Assembly: GCA_041914785.1 (NCBI GenBank)
Contig: JAYSCT010000002.1
Coordinates: 21,307-85,306, forward strand
Length of the DNA: 64,000 nucleotides
From: Pelomonas sp041914785
Lineage (GTDB): Bacteria; Pseudomonadota; Gammaproteobacteria; Burkholderiales; Burkholderiaceae_C
Reading direction: 5' to 3'
Shown: positions 18,402 to 26,193 of the stretch, piece after piece
Layout of the letters: each line of letters opens with the position of its first letter
Position numbering within the stretch: the first letter of the stretch is position 1
Notes under the pieces: generated by a model
Told to the model about the DNA's origin: nothing
The model's database searches: none
The model's input: only the letters and a program-made list of their open reading frames with translations
Program-made: the position numbers and the translations under genes

Positions 18402-20015
18402 ATGAAACAGCTCCCAGGCCTCGACGCCAGCTTCCTGTACCTGGAGACGCCGCAGATGCCGATGCACGTCGGCGCGCTGCACCTGCTGGAGCTGCCGGCC
18501 GGCTACGACGGCGACTACGTCGAGGACCTGCGCGAGCACATGCGCACCCGGCTGCCGCTGCTGCCGGCGCTGCGGCGCAAGCTGCTGACGATGCCGCTGG
18601 GCCTGTCCAACCCCGGGTGGGTGGACGCCGAGCCCGACCTCGAGGAGCACATCGTCGAGATCCCGCTGCCCGAGGGCAGCGGCATGGCCGAGCTGGAGGC
18701 GCAGGTGGGCGCGCTGCACCCCGTGCTGCTGGACCGCAGCCGCCCGCTGTGGAAGTTCCACGTCTTCACCGGCCTGGAGCCCGGCCCCGACGGCCAGGTG
18801 CGCGTGGCCCTCTACACGCAGCTGCACCACGCCGCCGTGGATGGCCAGGCCGCCGTCGCGCTGGCGCAGGTCATCCTCGACCTCAGCCCCGAGCCGCGCG
18901 CCATCGAGACGCTGCCCGGGCGCGGCAGGAAGCGCGGCCAGCTGGGCACCGTGGGCCTGCTGCGCACCGCTGTCTCGCAGCAGTGGCAGCAGACCGTCAA
19001 GCTGGCGCGCGCGCTGCCCGGCGCGGCCGGCGTCCTCGGCAACATGGCCGCCGGCTATGTCGGCGGCGCCGCGGCCGGCAGCGCGGTCGACAAGCTGCGC
19101 GCGCTGCTGGCCGCCGTGTCCGACGCAGCGGCGCAGACGACCGCCGTCGTGCGCGGCAAGACGGCCGTCTCCAGCCTGGGCCCGGCGCCACGCACGCGCT
19201 TCAACGTGAGCCTGTCCGACACGCGCTCGTTCGCCGGCGTCACGCTGCCGCTGGCCGAGCTGAACCGCGCCCGCAAGCGCCACGGCGCCAGCCTCAACGA
19301 CGCGGTGCTGTTCGTCATCGGCGGCGCGCTGCGGCGCTACTTCGCCAAGCACGGCCCGCAGCCGCGCAAGAGCCTCATCGCCGCCGTGCCCGTGTCCACG
19401 CGCGCGGCCGGCGACACCACGTCCAACAACCAGGCCACGATGAGCTTCATGAGCCTGGGCACCCACCTCGCCAACCCGGCCGACCGGCTGGCCCACGTGA
19501 TGGCCTCCAGCCACGCGATGAAGGCGCAGATGACCCAGCTCAAGAGCCTGATGCCCACCGACTTCCCCAGCCTGGGCATCCCGTGGCTGATGCAGGCCGG
19601 CGCCATGCTGTACGGCCGCGCCAAGGTGGCCGAGAAGCTGCCCGTCATCGCCAACGTCGTCATCTCCAACGTGCCGGGCCCGCAGGTGCCGCTGTACCTG
19701 GCCGGTGCGCTGATGCTGAGCAACTACCCCACCTCCATCGCCGTGCACGGCCTGGCACTGAACGTGACGGTGCAGACCTACCACCAGTCGCTGGACATCG
19801 GCCTGATGGCCTGCGGCGAGGCGCTGCCCGAGACCGCCGAGCTGGCGGCCTATGTCGAGGCGGCCTTCATGGAGCTGCAGGCGCTGCCGGTGGCCGAGGT
19901 GGCGGCCGAGCCGGCGCCGGCCGTGAAGAAGCGCGCACCGGCGAAGAAGGCCGCGGCCAAGCCGGCAGCCGCCAAGAAGGCGCCGGCCAGGCGCCGCGTG
20001 GCCAAGGCGGCGTGA
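18402..20015 (+). CDS. Wax ester synthase/diacylglycerol acyltransferase (WS/DGAT) with lysine-rich tail
   Basis: Transfers acyl groups from acyl-CoA to diacylglycerol or fatty alcohol, making storage lipid at the membrane. The product is 537 residues from the ATG at 18402 (GGAGA ribosome site eight bases upstream). The catalytic HHxxxDG motif appears as HHAAVDG near residue 143, and the family openings LDASFLYLE and PMHVGALHLLE are clear. The C-terminal half has the NVVISNVPGPQ signature. Unusually, the last ~35 residues are an Ala/Lys/Pro-rich basic tail (KKRAPAKKAAAKPAAAKK), like the tails of bacterial H1-type proteins and some polyester-granule proteins. The following gene overlaps the stop (GTGA). 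Confidence 0.92.
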   Translation: MKQLPGLDASFLYLETPQMPMHVGALHLLELPAGYDGDYVEDLREHMRTRLPLLPALRRKLLTMPLGLSNPGWVDAEPDLEEHIVEIPLPEGSGMAELEAQVGALHPVLLDRSRPLWKFHVFTGLEPGPDGQVRVALYTQLHHAAVDGQAAVALAQVILDLSPEPRAIETLPGRGRKRGQLGTVGLLRTAVSQQWQQTVKLARALPGAAGVLGNMAAGYVGGAAAGSAVDKLRALLAAVSDAAAQTTAVVRGKTAVSSLGPAPRTRFNVSLSDTRSFAGVTLPLAELNRARKRHGASLNDAVLFVIGGALRRYFAKHGPQPRKSLIAAVPVSTRAAGDTTSNNQATMSFMSLGTHLANPADRLAHVMASSHAMKAQMTQLKSLMPTDFPSLGIPWLMQAGAMLYGRAKVAEKLPVIANVVISNVPGPQVPLYLAGALMLSNYPTSIAVHGLALNVTVQTYHQSLDIGLMACGEALPETAELAAYVEAAFMELQALPVAEVAAEPAPAVKKRAPAKKAAAKPAAAKKAPARRRVAKAA

Positions 20016-20020
20016 ACGTC

Positions 20021-20638
20021 ATGGACGATTTCCAAGGCGACCTGGTCTTCTGGGGCTGCGTGCTGCTGGGCGTCATCGCGCTCATCGTGGCCGTCTTCAA
20101 GGCCGACCGGGGCGACGCCGAGTCGATCCTGCAGAAGCGGCTGGCCGCCTACCCCGCCAGCGCCCGCGCCGTCATCCTGCGGGGCAAGCGGCCCGCGGGC
20201 TGGAAGTTGGCGCTGCAAATTTTCGTGATGGTGGCGATCGCGCTCGGCATGCCCAAGCTCCAGACATCCGGCACGCTGTCGCTACTGTGCGAACGCTTCG
20301 GTGCGGCGCAGACCTCACAGCTGCTGTTGCTGCTGGTCTATCCGGGCCTGCCCATCGGGCTGCTGCTGGCGCTGTCCCCGCTGCTCCTGCAGTCCGTGCG
20401 CATCCTCCGCGGCGGATACGCGCCGCCGCTGGACAGCGTACCGACGCACGACACCATCGCCGTGGCCGGCTGGCGGGCCACGCTGCGCGGCGTGGTGGGT
20501 CTGGTGCTGTTTCCCGTGCTGATCGGGGCGCTTGGCTACAACGCTGCCAGCCTGCGTCAGAGCTTCGACGCCCGCCCCTTGAACGCCGACGCCCGGTGCC
20601 CCGTGGGCAAGCCGCCGGCGGCAGCCCCGCGCCCATGA
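20021..20638 (+). CDS. Hypothetical membrane protein
   Basis: About 205 residues of no family I recognise. Hydrophobic helices lie near residues 8-28 (LVFWGCVLLGVIALIVAVF), 65-85, 100-130 and 150-175, so it is a four-helix membrane protein with a short cytosolic or periplasmic C-terminal end. The start may be the ATG at 20021, or the GTG at 20012 that overlaps the stop of the WS/DGAT gene; either way translational coupling to the acyltransferase is likely. A helper of lipid storage is conceivable from position alone. Confidence 0.7.
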   Translation: MDDFQGDLVFWGCVLLGVIALIVAVFKADRGDAESILQKRLAAYPASARAVILRGKRPAGWKLALQIFVMVAIALGMPKLQTSGTLSLLCERFGAAQTSQLLLLLVYPGLPIGLLLALSPLLLQSVRILRGGYAPPLDSVPTHDTIAVAGWRATLRGVVGLVLFPVLIGALGYNAASLRQSFDARPLNADARCPVGKPPAAAPRP

Positions 20639-20733
20639 GCCCGCGGCCCCGCCGCTGGCGTCGCCCATGCGACACCAGCGCCACGCACCGGCCAGCGGAC
20701 AATCGCGACGCTTGAGTTCCCTTTCCCGCCTGC

Positions 20734-21546
20734 ATGCCCGCCTCCCGCTCGCCGCGCGCCCCGCGCCGGCCCACGCCGCCTGACCACGCCCCCGCAGCAG
20801 CGCACGACCTGCGCGCCCCCAATGCCTGGCTGCTGATGCTGGAAGGCCGCGCGCCGTGGGAATACGCCGCGCTGCTGGCCACGCTGCCTTGGATGAAGAA
20901 GCTCCCCCAGGGCGACGGCCACCCCGTGCTCGTGTTCCCCGGCCTGGGCGCCAACGACCTGACCACCGCGCCGCTGCGCGCGCTGCTCGATTCGCTGGGC
21001 TACGCCACGCAGCCCTGGCAGCAGGGCTTCAACTTCGGCCCGCGCGCCGGCGTGCTGGAGCAGTGCCGCGCCCACCTGCAAGACCTGCACCGCCGCCATC
21101 ACCGCAAGGTCAGCCTCATCGGCTGGAGCCTGGGCGGCATCTACGCCCGCGAGCTGGCCAAGGAATGCCCCGAACTGACGCGCTGCGTCGTCACGCTGGG
21201 CACGCCGTTCACCGGCCACCCGCGCGCCACCAACGCGTGGCGCTTCTTCGAGATGGTCAGCGGCCAGACCGTGGCCGACGACCACGACCTGCTGGCGCAG
21301 ATCCGCCAGGCGCCGCCGGTGCCCACCACGTCCATCTACTCCAAGACCGACGGCGTCGTCGCCTGGCGCTGCAGCGTCAACGAGCCGTCACCGCTGGCGG
21401 AGAACATCGAGGTCCAGGCCAGCCACATCGGCCTGGGCGTCAACCCCATCGCGCTGTACGCGCTGGCCGACCGGCTGGCGCAGCCCGAGGGGCAGTGGCA
21501 GCCTTTCGAGCCCAAGGGCGCGCGGCGCTGGTTCTACAAGACCTGA
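20734..21546 (+). CDS. Alpha/beta hydrolase, lipase/esterase-like
   Basis: 270-residue cytosolic serine hydrolase. The region PVLVFPGLGANDL gives the oxyanion-side loop, GWSLGGIYAREL (near residue 134) holds the nucleophile serine, and SKTDGVVAW and ASHIGLGVNP supply the likely Asp and His of the triad. The arrangement resembles triacylglycerol-lipase or PGAP1-like folds. The basic, Pro-rich N-terminus (first 25 residues) looks disordered. Position after a storage-lipid synthase suggests acyl-ester turnover; substrate unknown. Confidence 0.8.
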   Translation: MPASRSPRAPRRPTPPDHAPAAAHDLRAPNAWLLMLEGRAPWEYAALLATLPWMKKLPQGDGHPVLVFPGLGANDLTTAPLRALLDSLGYATQPWQQGFNFGPRAGVLEQCRAHLQDLHRRHHRKVSLIGWSLGGIYARELAKECPELTRCVVTLGTPFTGHPRATNAWRFFEMVSGQTVADDHDLLAQIRQAPPVPTTSIYSKTDGVVAWRCSVNEPSPLAENIEVQASHIGLGVNPIALYALADRLAQPEGQWQPFEPKGARRWFYKT

Positions 21547-21621
21547 CCCCGCCACCGGGCCCGCCGCCCATGGCGCAGGACTTGCTGCACCCGCCCTGCC
21601 CTTTCGTTTGAAGACCCACCC

Positions 21622-22392
21622 ATGCCCTGGACCTTTGCCCACCCGGCGGCCATCCTGCCGCTGCGGCGGCTGTGCCCCCGCTGGCTCTCGCTGCCGGCCC
21701 TGACCCTCGGCGCCATGGCGCCCGACATGAGCTACTACATCGGCATGCACGGCAAGTGGCGCGCGTTCTGCCACACGCCCGAGGGCATCCTCACCGCCTG
21801 CCTGCCGGTGTGCCTGGTGCTGCTGGCGCTGCTGCTGCGCTTTGCGAAGCCCCTGACCGTGCTGCTGGTCGAGCCGCACCGCGGCCTGGTGCGCGCGCAG
21901 CTGCAGCCGCCACCGCACCCGGTGTGGCGGGCGCTCGCGGTAGCCGTGCTGTCGGTGCTGATCGGTGCGGCCACGCACCTGCTGTGGGACTCGTTCACGC
22001 ACGAGGGCCGCTGGGGCGCCGAGCTGCTGCCCGATCTGGAGGAGCCGCTGCTGGAGGGGCTGGACCGGCAGTTCCAGCTCACGCACCTGCTGCAGCACCT
22101 GAGCACCGCCGTGGGCGTGGCGGCGCTGGCCGTCGTGTACCGGCGCGCGCTGCGCCGCCTGCCGCCGGCCGCGCCCGTGCCGCTGGACACGCAGCGCCGC
22201 CGCCTGCTGCTGGCCTGCGCAGCTGTGGCCCTGGCCATCGGGGGCGCCAGCGCCTGGGCGCTGACGCCGGCCACGCTGCCCGCCTACCTGTCGCACCGCC
22301 TGGTGCGCAGCGTCGTCTGGAGCACCAGCTGCTTCACGGCGGTGCTTGCGATTGCCAGCGCGGTCTGGTGGCGCCGCCACGGCGACGCCTGA
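21622..22392 (+). CDS. DUF4184 family membrane protein
   Basis: 256 residues. The N-terminus PWTFAHPAAILPLRR followed by GAMAPDMSYYIG is the recognisable DUF4184 signature (metal-binding-looking His and Asp residues of a membrane hydrolase-like fold). There are four or five hydrophobic segments, and TRP/His-rich HLLWDSFTHEGRWG around residue 120 is conserved in the family. The function of DUF4184 is not established. It is in the same orientation as its neighbours, with a 75-bp gap upstream. Confidence 0.82.
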   Translation: MPWTFAHPAAILPLRRLCPRWLSLPALTLGAMAPDMSYYIGMHGKWRAFCHTPEGILTACLPVCLVLLALLLRFAKPLTVLLVEPHRGLVRAQLQPPPHPVWRALAVAVLSVLIGAATHLLWDSFTHEGRWGAELLPDLEEPLLEGLDRQFQLTHLLQHLSTAVGVAALAVVYRRALRRLPPAAPVPLDTQRRRLLLACAAVALAIGGASAWALTPATLPAYLSHRLVRSVVWSTSCFTAVLAIASAVWWRRHGDA

Positions 22393-22448
22393 CCCCGCTT
22401 CCACGCCGCCGCGCTTCTCGCGGTAAGGTATCGCCCTCAACCGGACCC

Positions 22449-23054
22449 ATGCCCATGCAACACCACACCCTCGCCGCCGCCGACGACAAGGCCGCCAAGA
22501 AAGAAGCCCCCGAGAAGCAGGAAGAGCAGCTGCTCTTCAAGGGCCGCTACGTGATGATCTTCGGCGAGATCGACGACAAGATGGCCCACGCCACCTGCCG
22601 CCGCCTGCTGGCGCTGAGCCAGGAATCGGACGCCCCCATCACGCTGCTGATCTCCAGCCCCGGCGGCCACGTCGAGAGCGGCGACGCCATCCACGACATG
22701 ATCCGCTTCGTGCGCGCCCCGGTCACGGTGGTGGGCACGGGCTGGGTGGCCAGCGCCGGCACGCACATCTACCTGGCCGTGCCCAAGGAGCGCCGCGTCG
22801 CGCTGCCCAACACGCGCTTCATGATCCACCAGCCGGCCGGTGGCGCCGGCGGCCAGGCCAGCGACATCGCCATCCAGGCCAAGGAAATCATCCGCACCCG
22901 CGAGCGCATCGCCGCCGTCATCGCCCGCGAGACCGGCCAGCCGCTGGAACGCGTGCGCGTGGACATCGAGCGCGACTTCTGGATGGGCACCGACGAGGCC
23001 ATCGCCTACGGCCTGGTGTCGCGCGTCATCGAGCGCCAGGTCGACCTGGGCTGA
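22449..23054 (+). CDS. ClpP-like serine protease subunit, stand-alone
   Basis: 201 residues with the ClpP fold. The active-site serine lies in GWVASAGTHIYL (canonical GxxASMGA), the histidine in RFMIHQPAGGAGGQASDI, and the aspartate in DIERDFWMGTDEAIAYGLV. The whole triad is therefore present. The N-terminal 25 residues (lysine/glutamate-rich) differ from housekeeping ClpP, and neither clpX, clpA nor tig is next to it, so this is probably a second, accessory ClpP. ATG at 22449, with a second ATG two codons later. A hydrolase gene follows 16 bp downstream. Confidence 0.87.
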   Translation: MPMQHHTLAAADDKAAKKEAPEKQEEQLLFKGRYVMIFGEIDDKMAHATCRRLLALSQESDAPITLLISSPGGHVESGDAIHDMIRFVRAPVTVVGTGWVASAGTHIYLAVPKERRVALPNTRFMIHQPAGGAGGQASDIAIQAKEIIRTRERIAAVIARETGQPLERVRVDIERDFWMGTDEAIAYGLVSRVIERQVDLG

Positions 23055-23070
23055 CCCCGCGCCCGCCCGC

Positions 23071-23967
23071 ATGCAGCTCAGCGCCAACGGCGTCCGCATC
23101 GAGGTCGACATCCGCGGCCCGGCGGACGGCGAGCCGCTGCTGATGATCATGGGCCTGGGCATGCAGCTCATCGCCTGGCCCGACGGCCTGGTGGACGAGC
23201 TGGTGGCCCGCGGCTTTCGCGTCATCCGCTTCGACAACCGCGACGTGGGCCTGTCCCAGCCCTTCGACGAGCTGGGCCCGCCCAACGTGCCGCTGGCGGC
23301 GCTGCTGCACCTGTTCCACCTGCCCATCAAGGCACCCTACCAGCTGGCCGACCTGGCGCGCGACGCCGTCGGCGTGCTGGACGCGCTGGGCATCCCGGCG
23401 GCGCATGTCTGCGGCGCGTCCATGGGCGGCATGATCGCCCAGCACCTGGGCTTCGCGCATGCGCAGCGCGTGAAGAGCCTGACGCTGATGATGACCACCA
23501 GCGGCGACCGCAGCCTGCCCAAGGAGAGCCTCAAGGTGCGCCGCGCGCTGCTGTCCCGGCCCCGGCCGGGCAGCACGCCCGAGCAGAAGCTGCAGAACGT
23601 GCTGGACCACTTCGTGGGCCTGTACGGCATCATCGGCAGCCCCGGCTACCCGGCCGACCCCGCGGTGCTGCGCGAGCGCATCGCGCAGGGCGTGAAGCGC
23701 TCGTTCCGGCCGCAGGCGGTGGCGCGCCAGTTGGTGGCCATCGCGGCCGATACCCACCGCGCCGAGCGCGTGTCGCGCATCGCCGCGCCCACGCTGGTGC
23801 TGCATGGCGAGCACGATGCGCTGATCCCCGTCGCCGCGGCACGCGACCTGGCGCGGCGCATCCCGGATGCCAGGCTGGAGATCATTCCCGGCTGGGGCCA
23901 CGACCTGCCCGAGCCGCTGTGGCCGCGGCTGGCCGCCGACATCGCCGCCAACGCGGCGCGTGCCTGA
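23071..23967 (+). CDS. Alpha/beta fold hydrolase
   Basis: 298-residue soluble hydrolase. MIMGLGMQLIAWPDG and RVIRFDNRDVGLS are the usual opening of this large family (aclacinomycin-methylesterase-like group). The nucleophile serine is in GASMGGMIAQ near residue 115, with aspartate in HGEHDALIP and histidine in GWGHDLP. It begins 16 bp after the ClpP-like gene, so co-transcription is likely. Substrate unknown; an ester or lactone is typical. Confidence 0.87.
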   Translation: MQLSANGVRIEVDIRGPADGEPLLMIMGLGMQLIAWPDGLVDELVARGFRVIRFDNRDVGLSQPFDELGPPNVPLAALLHLFHLPIKAPYQLADLARDAVGVLDALGIPAAHVCGASMGGMIAQHLGFAHAQRVKSLTLMMTTSGDRSLPKESLKVRRALLSRPRPGSTPEQKLQNVLDHFVGLYGIIGSPGYPADPAVLRERIAQGVKRSFRPQAVARQLVAIAADTHRAERVSRIAAPTLVLHGEHDALIPVAAARDLARRIPDARLEIIPGWGHDLPEPLWPRLAADIAANAARA

Positions 23968-23970
23968 GCG

Positions 23971-24354
23971 TCAGCGCTGCACGTCCGCCAGCGACGCGAC
24001 GGACTGGTAGGCCTCCAGCGCCTCGCCGAGGTTGGGGCCGCCTTCCATCAGCGCGCGCTTCAGCGCCAACTGCGCGGTCTCGGTCTGCTGCTCCTGATCC
24101 GACACCGTGCCGTCATGGTTGACGTCGGCCGTCACGTGGACGACGCCGGTGGCCACCTTGGCCGTGTCCTGCGAGGCCGCCGCCCGCGCACCGGCGGCGG
24201 ACACCGTCACCACGGCGGACGCGACCTCCGGCGCCGCGCGCCGCGCCGGCACGGGCGCCGCAGCCACCCCGGACGGGGAAGCACTGGCGGTGGCGGTGAC
24301 GGGAGGCAGCACGGCAGGCAGTGAGAGCAGCGTCAGGTGTTGATCGGCCGCCAC
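23971..24354 (-). CDS. Small protein with an EF-hand-like loop
   Basis: 127 residues, not recognised as a family apart from DVNHDGTVSDQE near residue 77, which fits the EF-hand consensus (D-x-N-x-D-G-x-V-x-x-x-E) and should bind calcium. The first ~70 residues are Ala/Val/Pro-rich and low-complexity. The start taken is GTG at 24354; no ATG is available, and the frame is open back to the stop of the copper-chaperone gene. It ends three bases past the convergent hydrolase stop. Calling it real rests on the conserved loop and the lack of overlap with other genes. Confidence 0.55.
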   Translation of the reverse strand: MAADQHLTLLSLPAVLPPVTATASASPSGVAAAPVPARRAAPEVASAVVTVSAAGARAAASQDTAKVATGVVHVTADVNHDGTVSDQEQQTETAQLALKRALMEGGPNLGEALEAYQSVASLADVQR

Positions 24355-24390
24355 GCGGCGAACTTGAGCAGTTTTTTCTGCACGGCGGCG

Positions 24391-24813
24391 TCAGCGCGCC
24401 TTCGCCTTGACCTCGACGTCCGTGCGCTTGCCGTCCGCACCCTCGACGGTCAGCGTCAGCGGCACGACCTCGCCGGCCTTGATCGGGCGTTGAAGGCCCA
24501 TCAGCATGACGTGGTAGCTGCCCGGCTTCAGCGCCACGGCCTGGCCCGCCGGCAGCGGCAGCGCGTCGACGGGGCGCATCTTCATGACGCCGTCGTCCAT
24601 CTTCATCTCGTGGATCTCCACCATGCCCGCCACCGGCGAGCTGGCGGCCACCACCTTGGCCGCCTGGGCCGACGTCAGCTGCATGAAGGCGCCGGTGGCC
24701 TTCTGCGGCGCGACGGTGGCGCGCACCCAGGGGTCGTCCACCTTCACGGCGGGGCTCTGGGCCTGGGCGGCCAGGGACAGCAACAGGGCGGGAACAAGCA
24801 GCAGACGACGCAT
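24391..24813 (-). CDS. PCu(A)C periplasmic copper chaperone
   Basis: 140-residue secreted copper-binding protein of the PCu(A)C (DUF461) family, which delivers Cu(I) to cytochrome oxidase assembly or buffers copper. The start at 24813 gives a clean signal peptide (MRRLLLVPALLLSLAAQAQS). Metal-ligand motifs are MVEIHEMKMDDGVMKM in the centre and HVMLMGL near residue 110, with the family segment VDDPWVRATVAP after the signal. No senC or cytochrome-oxidase gene lies nearby. It is divergent from the GntR operon with 100 bp between. Confidence 0.9.
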   Translation of the reverse strand: MRRLLLVPALLLSLAAQAQSPAVKVDDPWVRATVAPQKATGAFMQLTSAQAAKVVAASSPVAGMVEIHEMKMDDGVMKMRPVDALPLPAGQAVALKPGSYHVMLMGLQRPIKAGEVVPLTLTVEGADGKRTDVEVKAKAR

Positions 24814-24860
24814 GGCAAGGGGGGTACAACGGTGAAGCCGCCATTGTGCGACCGCGGGGC

Positions 24861-24900
24861 TTGACCTCATCTGTCCGCGTGTACTATCGTACTAGTACAC
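24861..24900 (+). promoter_or_regulatory. Promoter and palindromic operator of the GntR-ABC operon
   Basis: GTGTACTA (24879-24886) and TAGTACAC (24893-24900) form a perfect inverted repeat with a six-base centre, ending 13 bp before the GntR gene. TTGACC at 24861 and TACTAT at 24882 could be -35 and -10 boxes (15-base spacer, shorter than usual), so the operator would cover the -10. YtrA-type regulators typically repress their own operon through such sites. Confidence 0.65.
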
Positions 24901-24913
24901 ATAGCCAGCACCC

Positions 24914-25309
24914 ATGGACCCCGCCCACTTCGTCCACATCAACACCGGCTCGCCCGAGCCCATCTACCGCCAGCTCATCGAGCAGGTGAAGCGCCGCGTG
25001 GCGGCCGGGCAGCTGAAAGCGGGCGACGAGATCCCGTCGGTGCGCGAGCTGGCGCAGGCGCTGGCCGTGCACCCCATGACCATCTCCAAGGCCTATTCCC
25101 TGCTGGAGATGGACGGCGTGCTGGAGCGCCGCCGCGGGCTGTCCATGGTGGTGGCGGCCCAGCACCAGCGGGCCCAGCCCGCCGCCCACCGCGGGGAGCT
25201 GCTGCGCCCCACGCTGGAGAAGGCCGCCGCCGAAGCGCGGCAGCTGGAGCTGTCCGCGGCCCAGGCCCTGCAGCTGTTCAAGACCATCCTCGACGAGCAA
25301 GCCCCATGA
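24914..25309 (+). CDS. GntR family regulator, YtrA subfamily
   Basis: 131-residue repressor-type regulator. The winged helix covers residues 15-80 (PIYRQLIEQVKRRVAAG, then PSVRELAQALAVHPMTISKAY), followed by a short dimerisation tail of about 50 residues with no ligand domain, the mark of the YtrA subfamily. Members usually control the ABC transporter encoded with them. Here the ATPase gene starts within the stop codon (ATGA) and a palindromic operator lies 13 bp upstream of this gene. Confidence 0.9.
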   Translation: MDPAHFVHINTGSPEPIYRQLIEQVKRRVAAGQLKAGDEIPSVRELAQALAVHPMTISKAYSLLEMDGVLERRRGLSMVVAAQHQRAQPAAHRGELLRPTLEKAAAEARQLELSAAQALQLFKTILDEQAP

Positions 25310-26193
25310 CGAGCCCGCATTTCCCTCCCTCCGACACCGCCGTCGCCGAGCTCAGCGGGCTGTCCCTGGCCTACCCCAAGGGCCCCGCGGTGCTCGCCGG
25401 CCTGGACTGGCGGCTGCTGCCCGGCCAGGTGGTGGGCCTGCTGGGCCGCAACGGCGCCGGCAAGACGACGCTGCTGGAGACGCTGCTGGGCCTGCGCGAA
25501 CCCGACGCCGGCACCGTGCAGCTGTTCGGCCAGGACGCTCAGCGGTTGGACGACGCGGCCCGCGCCCGCATCGGCTACGTGCCGCAGCACAGCGAGCTGT
25601 TCGAGGGCTTCACGCCGGCGCAGCTGCTGGGCTACTTCAAGAGCTTCTACCCGCGCTGGAACGAGGCCAGGACCGAGGGCCTGATGTCGCGCTGGGACAT
25701 CCGGCCCGACCAGCCCATCCGCAAGCTCTCCGGCGGCCAGAAGCAGCGCCTGTCCATCATCCGCGCGCTGGCCCATGAGCCCGACCTGCTGGTGCTGGAC
25801 GAGCCCGTCGCCAGCCTGGACCCGGCCGGCCGGCGCGACTTCCTGCGCGAGCTGGTGGGCGAGGTGCTGGACCGCGGCGCCACCGTCGTGTTCTCCACCC
25901 ACATCCTGTCGGACCTGGAGCGCGTGGCCTTCAACATCGCCTTCCTGGCGCAAGGCCGCATCGCGCTGCAGGCACCGCTGGACGAGCTGCTGGACCAGGT
26001 GCGCGCCTTCACCGGCAGCGTCACCGAGATGGCCACGCTGATGGGGCGCCTGGGCGCGCAGCCGCTCAAGCGCACGCCGCTGGAGGCGGGCCGCGAGCGC
26101 GTGCTGGCGCGGCTGCCGGCCGGCGGCGCGCTGCCCGGCGGCGTGGCGGCCGAGCGCCTGAACCTGGACGACCTGTTCACGGAGCTGACCTGA
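25306..26193 (+). CDS. ABC transporter ATP-binding protein
   Basis: 295 residues. The single ABC domain has Walker A GRNGAGKTT near residue 46, Q-loop YVPQHSELF, signature LSGGQKQR and Walker B LLVLDEPVASLDP with H-loop STHILSD. A C-terminal extension of about 80 residues follows, as in exporters of the YtrB/CcmA-like class. Start and stop overlap both neighbours (ATGA, TGATG). With GntR-YtrA control, export of a cell-wall-active or toxic compound is the usual role; the substrate cannot be told. Confidence 0.9.
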   Translation: MTSPHFPPSDTAVAELSGLSLAYPKGPAVLAGLDWRLLPGQVVGLLGRNGAGKTTLLETLLGLREPDAGTVQLFGQDAQRLDDAARARIGYVPQHSELFEGFTPAQLLGYFKSFYPRWNEARTEGLMSRWDIRPDQPIRKLSGGQKQRLSIIRALAHEPDLLVLDEPVASLDPAGRRDFLRELVGEVLDRGATVVFSTHILSDLERVAFNIAFLAQGRIALQAPLDELLDQVRAFTGSVTEMATLMGRLGAQPLKRTPLEAGRERVLARLPAGGALPGGVAAERLNLDDLFTELT

